Shown here one piece after another: positions 1 to 9,954 of a DNA stretch of 34,025 bases (position 1 is the stretch's first letter; every line of letters starts with the position of its first letter). Source of the DNA: Geodermatophilaceae bacterium (GTDB lineage Bacteria; Actinomycetota; Actinomycetes; Mycobacteriales; Geodermatophilaceae); assembly GCA_013812145.1 (NCBI GenBank), contig JACCTY010000053.1, positions 1 through 34,025 of the forward strand. Reading direction: 5' to 3'. The notes under the pieces are model-generated. The model made no database searches and had not been told where the DNA came from. It saw only the letters and a program-made list of their open reading frames with translations. The position numbers were made by a program, and so were the translations under genes.

Positions 1-1249
1 TGTCGAGGATGTGGTCGACATGCTCGATGTCCACCGGGCACTGCTCGACGCAGGCGCCACACGTCGTGCACGACCACAGCACGTCCGGGTCGATGACGCC
101 GCCCTGCTCCGCCGTACCGACGAGGGGACGGTGCGCTTGCTGGTCGTTGGAGCCGATCACCCGCGGATAGCCGGACTCCGGAACGGAGTGCGCTCGCTCG
201 TCGGTCTCGGCGATGAAGTCGGGGACCTTTTCTGGGGTCTCCTTCTCACCCAGGATGTACGGCGCCTTGGCGAACAGGTGATCGCGCAGGTCCATGATCA
301 CGAGCTTCGGGGACAGCGGCTTGCCGGTGTTCCATGCCGGGCACTGGCTCTGACAGCGGCCGCACTCGGTGCAGGTGGCGAAGTCGAGCATCCCCTTCCA
401 GGTGAAGTCCTCGACCTTGCCGCGGCCGAAGGTGTCGTCCTCGCTGGGATCCTCGAAGTTGATCGCGACGCCCTTGGACTCCATCGGCAGCAAGGGACCC
501 AGCCCGTCCGGCAGCCGCTTGGTGGTGACGTTGATCGGCGCCAGGCCGATGTGCAGGTGCTTGGAGTAGGTGACCAGCACCAGGAAAGCCAGGATCACCG
601 CGATGTTGGCGAGCAAGAAGACCGTCTCGATGACCTCGTTCGCGCTCTCCCCGAGCGGCTCGAGCGGGATCGACAACGCGTGGGAGGCGAACGCCGCCCA
701 CGAGTCGCCGAACGGGAACACGCCGGTGTTGACCTGCGCCGCTCGATACAGCAGCAGCGTGACGACGACAGCGGTGATCATGCCGAGGATCAGCCAGGCC
801 GGGCCAGTGTGCGAGCCGTAGAAGCGGGAGTCCCGCTGCTGCCGGGCCGGTGCCTGCCTGACCCGCAGGACGGCGAACGTTGCCAGCCCCACCAGCACTG
901 CGACGGCGAAGAAGTCTTCCAGGAAGCCGATCACCGCCCACCGGCCGATCAGCGGGATGTGGAAGTCCGCGTCGAACAGCGCACCCCACGCCTCGAGGAT
1001 CGTCAGGGCCAAGACGATGAAGCCCCAGAACGTCAGGAAGTGCGCGACACCTGGCACCGACCAGTCGAGCAGCTTGCGCTGGCCGAACACCTCGGTGACG
1101 TGGGCGCGCAGCCGCTGACCGAAATCGTCAGTGCGGCCCGTCGTCGGTTGGCCGGAACGGATGAGCCGGCGGAGCCACCAGATCCGGCGCCCGGCGATCG
1201 CCAGCGCCACCACCGTCATCCCCAGGCCAATGACTAGCCGAAATGCCAC
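1..1249 (-). CDS. Membrane-anchored 4Fe-4S (heterodisulfide-reductase-like) oxidoreductase, 3' end outside the window
   Basis: About 416 codons are visible and the frame runs open off the left edge. A GTG start at 1249 follows an AAGGAG ribosome site (complement of 1255-1260) with a 5-nt gap. The N-terminal half has several hydrophobic membrane segments of the NarI/HdrE type. Two ferredoxin-like 4Fe-4S motifs follow: CTECGRCQSQCP (complement of about 340-375) and CTTCGACVEQCP (about 38-75). This is the layout of the actinobacterial 'iron-sulfur-binding reductase' family (GlpC/HdrD-like; the Mycobacterium Rv0338c type), where membrane segments precede two Fe-S clusters and C-terminal CCG domains. 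The CCG domains would lie beyond the edge. Electron transfer between a membrane quinone or thiol pool and a soluble partner is inferred from the family; the substrate is unknown. A weak TACGCT -10-like box sits on the complement of 1286-1291. Confidence 0.88.
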   Translation of the reverse strand, partial: MAFRLVIGLGMTVVALAIAGRRIWWLRRLIRSGQPTTGRTDDFGQRLRAHVTEVFGQRKLLDWSVPGVAHFLTFWGFIVLALTILEAWGALFDADFHIPLIGRWAVIGFLEDFFAVAVLVGLATFAVLRVRQAPARQQRDSRFYGSHTGPAWLILGMITAVVVTLLLYRAAQVNTGVFPFGDSWAAFASHALSIPLEPLGESANEVIETVFLLANIAVILAFLVLVTYSKHLHIGLAPINVTTKRLPDGLGPLLPMESKGVAINFEDPSEDDTFGRGKVEDFTWKGMLDFATCTECGRCQSQCPAWNTGKPLSPKLVIMDLRDHLFAKAPYILGEKETPEKVPDFIAETDERAHSVPESGYPRVIGSNDQQAHRPLVGTAEQGGVIDPDVLWSCTTCGACVEQCPVDIEHVDHILD

Positions 1250-1421
1250 AGACGCTCCTTCGTTTGCGGTACTCGCAGGGACGCCAGCGTAATGCCGAGC
1301 GGATCGGAGCAACGGCGGCCCAGCGGGTAGCGGTTCTGGACCGCGCCGCAGGCTCTCCGGGCCATTGTCGAGGAGCGAGCCCTGAGGCATCGTGACACGG
1401 GTGGCCAGAGCTCGTAACACG

Positions 1422-1829
1422 ATGATCTACCAGCTCAAGGTGCGGCTGCGGCCGCCGGTTTGGCGCCGCGTGCAGCTGGCTGGCGGAGCCACCTTGGCGG
1501 ATGTGCATGAGCCCAGCCTGGCTCAATGATCTCCAGGACGAGCGGCGGGTACGCCTGTCTCACCTGTTCAGCGTGGGGGACCACTTCCACTACACCTACG
1601 ACTTCGGCGACAACTGGCGGCACGAGGTCCTCGTGGAGAAGGTTGAGCCGCCGGGAAGTCGGCGCGGCATATCCCCGGTGTACCGGAGGGCGGCGCGCCT
1701 GCCCGCCGGAGGACAGCGGCGGAGCGTGGGGGTACGCCGAGATGGTCAGCGCTCTCGGCGACCCCGATCACGAGCAGCACGTCGACGCGATCGAATGGCT
1801 CGGAGCCACGCACGCAGGGCGACATACTG
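1422..1829 (+). pseudogene. Decayed plasmid pRiA4b ORF-3 family gene
   Basis: Three pieces of one protein lie in successive frames. From ATG 1422 the first frame gives an N-terminus ending in LADVHE and stops at 1527-1529. The next frame carries PAWLNDLQDERRVRLS and then HYTYDFGDNWRHEVLVEK. The third frame carries YPRCTGGRRACPPEDSGG, WGYAEMVSALGDPDHEQH and EWLGA. These are the diagnostic blocks of the PRiA4_ORF3 domain, whose biochemical role is unknown and which often sits on plasmids, IS-related DNA and accessory islands. From family knowledge, about 25-35 residues seem to be missing between LADVHE and PAWLND, so there is an internal deletion as well as two frame changes. The 3' edge is approximate. 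The gene ends just before the vapB promoter. Confidence 0.8.
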
Positions 1830-1855
1830 ATTCATCGGGCGTATGCTGTGACATA
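1819..1855 (+). promoter_or_regulatory. Candidate vapBC promoter with leaderless start and operator-like inverted repeat
   Basis: A -35-like GCGACA (1819-1824) and a -10-like TATGCT (1842-1847) are separated by exactly 17 bp. The predicted transcription start falls at or next to the vapB ATG at 1855, so the mRNA would be leaderless; no Shine-Dalgarno sequence precedes the ATG. An inverted repeat CATAC (1823-1827) / GTATG (1841-1845) spans the core promoter, and CATATG (1852-1857) is a palindrome at the start codon. Both could serve as operator for the VapB dimer, as type II antitoxins usually autorepress. The spacing and repeats are visible; the function is inferred. Confidence 0.5.
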
Positions 1856-2106
1856 TGCGAACCACGGTGCGGCTCGATGACGGGCTGATGCAAGCCGTCC
1901 GTGAGCATGCAACTCGCCGCGGCCGGACCGTCACCTCCGTCTTGGAAGAGTCCTTGCGGCGGCTACTGGCCGAGGCCGACCGGGTCGAGCGCCCGGAGCG
2001 GGTGGCGCTCCCGGTGTCCAACGTTTGTGGCGGCCTGCTGCCCGGCGTCGATCTTGATGACAGCGCCTCGCTGGCGGACGTGATGGACGAGCCCGTCCGG
2101 CGCTGA
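1855..2106 (+). CDS. vapB: VapB-type ribbon-helix-helix antitoxin
   Basis: An 83-aa protein opening with MRTTVRLDD, the beta-strand of an RHH DNA-binding domain, followed by a two-helix segment (LMQAVREHATRRG, then VTSVLEESLRRLL). The C-terminal 35 residues are acidic and probably disordered (LPGVDLDDSASLADVMDE), as expected for the part that wraps the toxin. The N-terminus should bind the operator and the C-terminus should neutralise the VapC encoded 3 nt downstream. Antitoxin-first order and tight spacing fit type II modules. The ATG at 1855 is chosen because the RHH strand begins there. Confidence 0.85.
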   Translation: MRTTVRLDDGLMQAVREHATRRGRTVTSVLEESLRRLLAEADRVERPERVALPVSNVCGGLLPGVDLDDSASLADVMDEPVRR

Positions 2107-2109
2107 GCG

Positions 2110-2538
2110 ATGCTGCTCCCTGACGTCAACGTGTTCGTCTATGCGTTCCGACCCGACAGCCAGCAGCACGACCGTTACCGGCACTGGCTGGAGGACCTCA
2201 TCAACGGCGAGTCCGCCTATGGATGCTCCGATCTTGTCCTCAGCGGCTTCTGTCGGGTAGTCACCCATCCGCGCATATTCGCCACGCCGTCACCGTCGGC
2301 CGAGGCGCTGGGTTTCGCCGAGGTGATCCGCGATCAACCACAGTGCGTCCGGGTGACCCCCAGCGAACGGCACTGGGCTCTGTTTCGCCGGCTGAGCGAG
2401 CAGGCCGATGCCCGCGGCAACCTCGTCCCCGATGCCTACTTTGCCGCGCTTGCGATCGAGTCAGGGTGCGAGTGGGTCACCACCGACCGCGACTACAGCC
2501 GCTTTCCCGGCCTGCGCTGGCGGCATCCGCTTCAGTAG
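2110..2538 (+). CDS. vapC: VapC-type PIN-domain ribonuclease toxin
   Basis: A 142-aa PIN-domain protein. Acidic residues in the expected places are D5 (in LLPDVNV), D41 (in CSDLVLSGF), D108 (in NLVPDAYFAAL) and D126/D128 (in TTDRDYSRFPG); together they would coordinate Mg2+ for RNA cleavage. The blocks SDLVLSGF, RVVTHPRIF and WVTTDRDYSRFPGL mark the actinobacterial VapC subfamily that targets tRNA or rRNA in studied members. The length is typical and the frame intact, so the toxin should be active if expressed. It is co-transcribed with vapB (3-nt gap, ATG at 2110). The actual RNA target cannot be read from the sequence. The module lies between two decayed genes, suggesting a small acquired segment. 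Confidence 0.88.
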   Translation: MLLPDVNVFVYAFRPDSQQHDRYRHWLEDLINGESAYGCSDLVLSGFCRVVTHPRIFATPSPSAEALGFAEVIRDQPQCVRVTPSERHWALFRRLSEQADARGNLVPDAYFAALAIESGCEWVTTDRDYSRFPGLRWRHPLQ

Positions 2539-2543
2539 CCCGG

Positions 2544-3013
2544 TCAGCCGCCGTTCGAGCCGGCCGACGACGTGATAGCCGCTGTCATCACCGCAGCGCT
2601 GACGGCAGTCTGGACCGCTTGGATCGCCGCGCCGACGGCCTCGGCCGCCCAGTGACCCTCGCGGATCTCGCCCTCGTGCCGCGAATCTGCCGCCGGCCAG
2701 CGGGTGGTCGGAAAGATGCCCAGGATGCGGTCCTTCTCCCCGCGCAGGATGCTCCGCTCGGCGAGTTTTGTCGAGCAAGTCCACCCGCAGTCCGTTGGCA
2801 ATCCTGGACAGGGCGTCCTGCGGCTTCTTGCCCGATCGCTCCGAGCAGCGTTGCAGGGCCTGGTCCAGCACGGCGTCCCCGGTCGGTGTCGGGTCCCGCA
2901 CCACAAGCCTGCCCTTCTTGACGTCCTCACCCTCAGCGGCCACACCGACCCGACCCTGCTCGGCCAGCTCGAGCACGCACGCGCCGGCAGCGCCAGGTCG
3001 AGGCTCGTGCCGT
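2544..3013 (-). pseudogene. GOLPH3/GPP34 (VPS74-like) family gene, frameshifted and lacking a recognisable N-terminus
   Basis: Read on the minus strand, YDGTSLDLALP appears in one frame. The next part (GACVLELAEQGRV, then VVRDPTPTGDAVLDQAL) is in a second frame, and the rest (LAERSILRGEKDRILGIFP, TTRWPAADS, a helical AVGAAIQAVQTAVSAAV tail) is back in the first. This is the GPP34 domain, in eukaryotes a PI4P-binding Golgi adaptor and of unclear role in actinobacteria. The shifts look like a one-base loss near 2986 and a one-base gain in the TTTT run at 2766-2769, so the two nearly compensate. No good start or N-terminal LLLLL-DD block is found upstream; that DNA holds the dnaK control region. 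It is either a true pseudogene or an intact gene with two sequencing errors. The C-terminal end (stop at 2544-2546) is clear; the 5' limit is approximate. Confidence 0.7.
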
Positions 3014-3079
3014 CGTAATGCGCGCACGCGCCTCGCAGCGCGGGAACATCCAGCGCGCGGTGCCCGTTGTCCTGCAGAA

Positions 3080-3100
3080 GTTGAGTCCCCTCGACTCAAG
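3080..3100. promoter_or_regulatory. HspR operator (HAIR element) of the dnaK operon
   Basis: The inverted repeat GTTGAGT-N7-ACTCAAG matches the HspR-associated inverted repeat consensus CTTGAGT-N7-ACTCAAG at 13 of 14 positions. It lies 4 bp upstream of the -35 box of the dnaK promoter. In Streptomyces, HspR with DnaK as co-repressor binds such sites and represses until heat shock. HspR itself is encoded as the fourth gene of this operon, so a feedback loop is expected. Confidence 0.9.
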
Positions 3101-3104
3101 TGAT

Positions 3105-3133
3105 TTGACGGTACGGCGCTGCGGTCTGACAAT
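3105..3133 (+). promoter_or_regulatory. dnaK operon promoter
   Basis: TTGACG (3105-3110) and GACAAT (3128-3133) are separated by 17 bp, a good vegetative-sigma promoter. Transcription would start near 3140, giving a leader of about 32 nt before the dnaK ATG. The adjacent HAIR element is placed to block polymerase binding. Box positions are visible; usage is inferred. Confidence 0.65.
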
Positions 3134-3171
3134 GGGTCGCAGTCATCCCACACTCACGAGGCAGGTAACTC

Positions 3172-5033
<1,862 letters not shown>

Positions 5034-5037
<4 letters not shown>

Positions 5038-5672
5038 GCCGGCCGGACCGCTCGGAGACCGAGGAGGTGCCGCGCGTCGTGATCCGTGACAAGCGACGCC
5101 TCGATCCGGTCACCGGTCAGGTGCGCGAGACCGCAGGTTCGTCGGAACCGGCGCCAGAAGCTGGGTCGCCGGGCGGCCAGCCTCCCGACGGTCAAGGGGG
5201 ACTCCGGGACGAGCTCCTGGAACGCACCGCGGACCTGCAGCGGCTCAGCGCGGAGTACGCGAACTACCGGCGGCGGGTCGAGCGGGATCGGGTGGCTGTG
5301 GTCGACATCGCCCAGGATCGGGTGCTCGCCGCCCTTCTTCCGGTGCTCGACGATGTGGACCGGGCGCGGGAGCACGGCGACCTGGACGGCGCGTTCAAGG
5401 CCGTGGCCGAGCAGTTGGTCGCCGTACTGGCCAAGCATGGTCTGGACGCCTTTGGTGCGGAGGGCGAGCCCTTCGACCCGACCCGGCACGAGGCGGTGAT
5501 GCACTCGACCAGCGAGGACGTCGACGGCCCGACCTGCATCGGGATCATGCGGCGCGGTTATCAGCGCGGTGACCGCGTCCTGCGGCCGGCGATGGTGGCC
5601 GTCGCAGACCCGGCCGAACCGACCGCGGAGACCGCCGAAGCGCGCGCGGGCGCAGACTCAGTCGAGCATTGA
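5034..5672 (+). CDS. grpE: Nucleotide exchange factor GrpE
   Basis: A 212-aa protein starting at GTG 5034 inside the dnaK stop. A charged, probably disordered N-terminus (to about residue 55) leads into the long dimerising helix ([20 protein letters not shown], then RVERD). The beta-wing head follows, with the family blocks [24 protein letters not shown] and [20 protein letters not shown]. GrpE releases ADP from DnaK and so promotes substrate release; the helix also acts as a thermosensor in studied homologues. The operon position between dnaK and dnaJ is canonical. A 16-nt gap precedes the dnaJ ATG. Confidence 0.97.
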
Positions 5673-5688
5673 GGGGCGGCGACCCCAG

Positions 5689-6849
5689 ATGAGCACAAGG
5701 GATTACATCGAGAAGGACTACTACGCCGCGCTGGGCGTCGCGAAGGGCGCCACCGGCGCGGAGGTCAAAAAGGCATACCGGGCGCTGGCTCGGGATTTGC
5801 ATCCGGACAAGAACCCGGGCGATGCAAAGGCCGAGGCTCGCTTCAAGGAGGTCTCCGAGGCCTACGACGTCCTGTCCGACGACAAACGACGCAAGGAGTA
5901 CGACGAGGCTCGGGCGCTGTTCGGCAGCGGCTTTCGCCCCGGCGGGTTCCGTCCGGGCCAGGGCGGCACCACCTTCGATGTGGGCGACATCTTCTCCTCG
6001 ACCGGGCAGGGCGGCGCCGGCGGACTCGGGGACCTCTTCGGCGGCCTGTTCGGGGGATCTGCCGGCCGCAGCTCGGGGTCCAGCACGCCGCGACGAGGTC
6101 AGGACCTCGAGAGCGAGGCCACGCTCGACTTCGACGACGCCGCGAGGGGTGTCACGCTGCCGCTGCGGATCACCAGCCCCGGCGCGTGCACGACCTGCCG
6201 TGGCTCGGGCGCGCGGCCAGGGACGACGCCGCGGACCTGCCCGAGCTGCGGCGGCGTCGGCCTGGTGTCTCGGAGCCAGGGAGCGTTCGCTTTCAGCGAG
6301 CCGTGCCGCGACTGCCGCGGAACCGGCCAGGTGGTCGACGAGCCGTGTCCCGACTGCCTCGGCAGCGGGGTCACGAACCAGACCCGCACGATCACGGTGC
6401 GGATCCCGGCCGGCGTCAAGGACGGCCAGCGGATAAGGCTGGCCGGCAAGGGATCCCCGGGGGCTCGGGGCGGGCCGGCCGGAGACCTGTTCGTCGTCGT
6501 CCACGTGCGGCCGCACAACCTGTTCGGCCGCTCCGGTGACAACCTCACCCTCACGGTGCCGGTGACCTACGCCGAGGCAGCTCTCGGCAGCACTCTCACC
6601 GTTCCGACGCTGGACGGCGCGGTCACCCTCAAGGTCCCCGCTGGTACGTCGAGCGGCCGCACGTTTCGGGTCAAGGGCCGAGGTGTCGCCAACAGGCAGC
6701 GCACCGGCGATCTGCTCGTCACCGTCGAGGTGGCCGTGCCGCAGAACCTGTCCGTGGACGCCAGGCGGGCGCTCGAGGCGTACGCCGCCGCCCAGACCGA
6801 GGACCCGCGACCGAGGATCACCGAGCGGGTAGGCGGCACGGGTGGCTGA
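5689..6849 (+). CDS. dnaJ: Co-chaperone DnaJ (type I Hsp40)
   Basis: ATG 5689 gives 386 aa; upstream in-frame codons belong to the grpE shadow. The J domain (residues about 10-75) contains the HPD tripeptide (in DLHPDKNPG). A Gly/Phe-rich linker follows (GSGFRPGGFRPGQGG and DLFGGLFGG). Four zinc-binding repeats are intact: CTTCRGSG, CPSCGGVG, CRDCRGTG and CPDCLGSG. The C-terminal substrate-binding domains contain GSTLTVPTLDG. It delivers clients to DnaK and stimulates its ATPase. The last 8 nt overlap the hspR start, so the two are probably coupled in translation. Confidence 0.97.
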   Translation: MSTRDYIEKDYYAALGVAKGATGAEVKKAYRALARDLHPDKNPGDAKAEARFKEVSEAYDVLSDDKRRKEYDEARALFGSGFRPGGFRPGQGGTTFDVGDIFSSTGQGGAGGLGDLFGGLFGGSAGRSSGSSTPRRGQDLESEATLDFDDAARGVTLPLRITSPGACTTCRGSGARPGTTPRTCPSCGGVGLVSRSQGAFAFSEPCRDCRGTGQVVDEPCPDCLGSGVTNQTRTITVRIPAGVKDGQRIRLAGKGSPGARGGPAGDLFVVVHVRPHNLFGRSGDNLTLTVPVTYAEAALGSTLTVPTLDGAVTLKVPAGTSSGRTFRVKGRGVANRQRTGDLLVTVEVAVPQNLSVDARRALEAYAAAQTEDPRPRITERVGGTGG

Positions 6850-7264
6850 TCTCGAGACTGGCGTTGCTGAAGACGCTCCCGTATTCGTCATCTCGGTGGC
6901 CGCGCAGCTAACCAGAATGCATCCGCAGACGCTGCGGCAGTACGACCGGGCCGGTCTGGTCAGCCCGGGGCGTACTTCCGGCGGCGGTCGGCGCTACAGC
7001 CCCCGGGATGTGGCGTTGCTGCGCGAGGTGCAGCGGCTGTCCCAGGAAGAGGGCGTGAACCTGGCCGGCATCAAGCGGATCATCGAGCTGGAGTCGCAGG
7101 TGGACGCGCTGCGTGACCGGATCACCGAGCTGCTCACCGAGCTGGCCGAGACACACGCCGCCGTGGTGGCCGCGACCAGCGCCGTGCATGCGTCGTACCG
7201 GCGCGATCTCGTTCCGCTGTCACAGCAGGCGCTGACTGTGTGGCGTCCGCAGCGTCGCCGCTGA
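6842..7264 (+). CDS. hspR: HspR, MerR-family heat-shock repressor
   Basis: A 140-aa protein starting at GTG 6842 within the end of dnaJ. The MerR-type winged helix-turn-helix is clear: AAQLTRMHPQTLRQYDRAGL, then the wing SGGGRRYSPRDVALL, then QRLSQEEGVNLAGIKRIIELE. A coiled-coil segment follows (ESQVDALRDRITELLTELAE). HspR binds HAIR repeats with DnaK as co-repressor; both HAIR sites in this window (3080-3100 and 12566-12586) should be its targets. The C-terminal basic tail ends RPQRRR. The stop overlaps the next ATG by one base (TGATG). Confidence 0.96.
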   Translation: MADLETGVAEDAPVFVISVAAQLTRMHPQTLRQYDRAGLVSPGRTSGGGRRYSPRDVALLREVQRLSQEEGVNLAGIKRIIELESQVDALRDRITELLTELAETHAAVVAATSAVHASYRRDLVPLSQQALTVWRPQRRR

Positions 7265-7656
7265 TGTTCCACAGCCGCCGTCGGCGGCCGCCGCGGCCGG
7301 TTGCCGCGGATTACGATGCGCACGTGGAGGTCGTCCCGTATCTCGGCACCGTGGTGTCGCCTTGTGCGCTGGCGATCGGCGCGATGTACGTGATCGTCGG
7401 CCAACTCGGTCACCGGATCGACGTGCTCGCCGGCACCGTCAACTCGCGCTTCGCCGATGTGAACCAGCGCTTCGATGACGTGAACCGACGCTTCGATGGT
7501 GTGGACCAGCGTTTCGACGACCTGCGGGCGGACATGAACACCCGCTTCGACGCTGTCGACAACCGGCTGGGCCGGCTCGAGACGCGGGTCGACACTCTCA
7601 TCGGCACCGTGTCCGACCTCGGGCAGCGGGTTACCCGGCTCGAGGTCAGCGCCTAG
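7264..7656 (+). CDS. Small membrane-anchored coiled-coil protein with RFDDVN-type heptads
   Basis: ATG 7264 overlaps the hspR stop by one base (TGATG), which would allow reinitiation, giving 130 aa. A basic N-terminus (RRRRPPR) precedes one hydrophobic segment (about residues 27-48). From residue 61 the chain runs in seven-residue units: RFADVNQ, RFDDVNR, RFDGVDQ, RFDDLRA, RFDAVDN, RLGRLET. It ends in further coiled coil. This resembles a membrane-tethered trimeric or dimeric coiled coil; I do not recognise a named family. An alternative GTG start at 7324 sits 6 nt after a TACGAT -10-like box and could give a leaderless 110-aa form beginning just before the membrane segment. A stress role is suggested only by its place behind hspR. 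Confidence 0.72.
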   Translation: MFHSRRRRPPRPVAADYDAHVEVVPYLGTVVSPCALAIGAMYVIVGQLGHRIDVLAGTVNSRFADVNQRFDDVNRRFDGVDQRFDDLRADMNTRFDAVDNRLGRLETRVDTLIGTVSDLGQRVTRLEVSA

Positions 7657-7672
7657 TCACCGTCGAAGTGGC

Positions 7673-9954
7673 TCACAGCTCGCAGGATGTGACCACCTCA
7701 CCTACCACGTTGTCGCAGGTGTCAAAGCCGCCGCCGCCCGAGAAGCTGTCGGTGCCGGTGCTCCCGACCAGGACATCGTCGCCGCCGAGGCCGACCAAGG
7801 TGTCATCTCCCCCAGAGCCGAGCAGATGGTTGACGTCGTTCGACCCGTTGAGCACATCGGCGAGCGTCGATCCCAGCACGCCTTCGAAGCCGGCCAGGCT
7901 GTCTCCGGTCGCATGCCCGCCGGATGCGGTCTGGGCGGCCAGGTCGACAGTGACGCCGGTGGGTGAGTACAGGTAGTAGACGAGGTCGAAGCCCGCACCG
8001 GCGTCCAGGACATCGCCGCTGCCCATTCCCATGAACACGTTGTCCGCTGAGTCACCGGTGAGCGTGTCGGCGAAGGCCGAACCGACCGCGCCCTCGATCG
8101 AGTCCAGCAGGTCCCCGGTGGCCGTTCCACCGCTGGCGGTGCCGGCGCCGACGTCGACCACGACCGCGGCGTAGGAGGCCGCATAGCTGGCCAGGTCGAG
8201 ACCGAGGCCGCCCTCCAGGATGTCTGCGCCGCCGCCTCCGGTCAGTACGTCGTCACCGTCGTCGCCGGCGATCTCGTTCGCGCCGCTGTCGCCGATCAGT
8301 TCGTCTGCGAAGGGCGTCCCGATGATCGACTCGACCTCGTCGACCGTGTCGCCCTCGGCGTCACCGCCGAAGCCGGTGCCCAGACTGAGATCGACGTCGA
8401 CTGCCGCAGGGGAGTCCTGGTAGGACACGACGTCCTCGCCGGCGCCGGTGCCGCCGTCCACCGCATCGGCTCCCGCACCGCCGTCAAGCACATCCCCGCC
8501 ATCCTCCCCGAACAGCAGGTCGTCCCCGGCGACGCCGAAGAGCGAGTCGTCGCCGCCGCGCCCGCAGATCACGTCGTTCCCGCTGGTCCCCACGAGGGTG
8601 TCGTCCGCGGCAGTGCCGACGATCGTGCACAAGACCGGCTGGGCGACGTACACATCGCCGAGCACGCTGGTGTCCGCCGGATCGAGGTTGGTGGCCGAGG
8701 ATTGAAAAGCGACCCGGCGACCCTGACCGGTCAGTGCCGCAGAATGACTGGACTGGTTCCCCTTCAGGCCTTCGGCCGTCGTCGAGGCGAGGGCGATGTC
8801 GCCCGTGACCAGGTCCTTGACGTAGAGGTCGGACGTGCCATCGGTGTCGGCCGGATCCAGATTGGTCGAAGTCGACGAGAACGCCACCCGCCTGCCGTCG
8901 TTGGACAACGCCGCCCCCTGGCTGCTCCCGTTGCCCTTGACCCCACTGTCCGATGTGGACACGAGCTGGATATCGCCGGTATTCAGGTTCTTCACGTATA
9001 TGTCAGGAAGGGGGTCCGGGTCAGCTGGGTCCAAGTTGTCGGCGGCGGACTGAAAGGCAACTCGGGCGCCGCTGGCGGACAGCGAAGGGGCCAGGCTTAT
9101 GTCGTTGCCCTTGCTGCCTGCGTCCGACGCCGAGGCGAGCATGACATCACCGTTCGTCAGGTCCTTGACGTAGATGTCAAGGGTGGCGTCCGTATCCCCC
9201 GGGTCGAGGTTGGTGGCATCGGACTGGAACGCGACGCGGTTTCCGGACGCGGCGATCGTCGAGATGAGGCTGCTGCCGTTGGACGCGAAACCGTTGTCCA
9301 TGGCCGAGGCGAGGAAGACCGCTCCGGTGGAGAGGTCCTTGACGAAGACGTCGAAGCTTGTGTCGGTGTCGAGCGGATGCAGGTTGGTCGCGGAGGAGTA
9401 AAAGGCCACTCTGTTACCGCTGCCCGACAGGTCCGGGTTCAGGCTGAAGCCGTTGGCGATGTTTCGGCCAAGGTCGTCGAGGCCAATCTCACCTCACCGG
9501 TTGACACCGTCTTGACGAAGATGTCCTCACGGGTATTGGTGTCGGCAGGATCGAGATTCGTCGACTCCGAGCTGAAGGCGACGGTGTCGCCGCTGCCCGA
9601 TATCGCCGGACCGCGGCTCTCGTCGTTCCCCTTGGTCCCGGTGTCCGATGCGGACACGAGGACGAGGTCACCGGTGGTGGAGTCCTTGACGTAGACGTCG
9701 TACAGGGAGTCGGTGTCCGATGGATCGAGATTCGTGGACTGGCTCATGAAGGCGACCTGGGCTCCACTGGAGGAGACGTCGGGGCCGTTACTGCTGTCGT
9801 TGCCTTTGACACCAGCGTCCGATGTGGATATCAGCTGCAGCGGTTTGGTCAGCGACAGCGCCTCGATCGAAGGGTCGGCCGCCGCCGACGGGGCAGGAAC
9901 CACGAGAAGAACTGTTGCGGTCAGTACGCCGACAAGCCGGCGAGCGCTGCTCAT
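7673..9954 (-). pseudogene. Secreted seven-bladed propeller plus RTX-type calcium-binding protein, interrupted by one frameshift
   Basis: ATG at 9954 overlaps the stop of the upstream enzyme gene (ATGA), and a signal peptide follows (MSSARRLVG, hydrophobic core, PAPSAAA). Seven repeats of about 58 residues come next, each with KGN..S, SGSG..VAF.S, TNLDP.DTD, D.YVKDL.TGD and L.S, matching TolB/PD40-like propeller blades. From about 8634 downward come glycine/aspartate repeats such as GGDDSLFG, AGDDLLFGEDGGD and GGDDVLVG, the hemolysin-type calcium-binding motif, ending DTCDNVVGEVVTSCEL. In the third blade (about 9450-9475) the frame changes as if one base were missing: one frame ends LASTTLAETSPTASA-stop while the correct continuation is NGFSLNPDLSGSG in the next. 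All else is intact, so this may be an assembly error. The role is unknown; a calcium-stabilised cell-surface or secreted binding protein is the best guess. Confidence 0.75.
8640..9834 (-). repeat. Seven tandem repeats of about 174 bp encoding propeller blades
   Basis: The coding strand repeats with a period of about 174 bp (58 codons) seven times, with conserved words for TNLDPADTD and YVKDLTTGD and variable blade-edge residues. Copies have diverged in DNA, so this is an old internal duplication. The repeats are the likely reason for long spurious antisense frames here and could promote recombination or assembly errors. Confidence 0.8.

Noticed and set aside
11-1237. 408-codon open frame on the plus strand opposite the Fe-S reductase
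   Set aside because: The minus strand encodes two perfect 4Fe-4S motifs and membrane helices; the plus frame has an Arg/Asp-rich sequence with no domain.
7673-8640. RTX repeats considered as a type I secreted toxin system
   Set aside because: No HlyB/HlyD-like transporter or acyltransferase is present and the protein has a normal Sec signal peptide.
8702-9694. 330-codon plus-strand frame with repeated words in the propeller region
   Set aside because: The repetition mirrors the seven blade repeats on the minus strand; no independent signal or start.
8640-9834. Regular repeats considered as a CRISPR array or intergenic repeat family
   Set aside because: The period is about 174 bp, copies are diverged and all lie in a coding frame for propeller blades; there are no short identical repeats with unique spacers.
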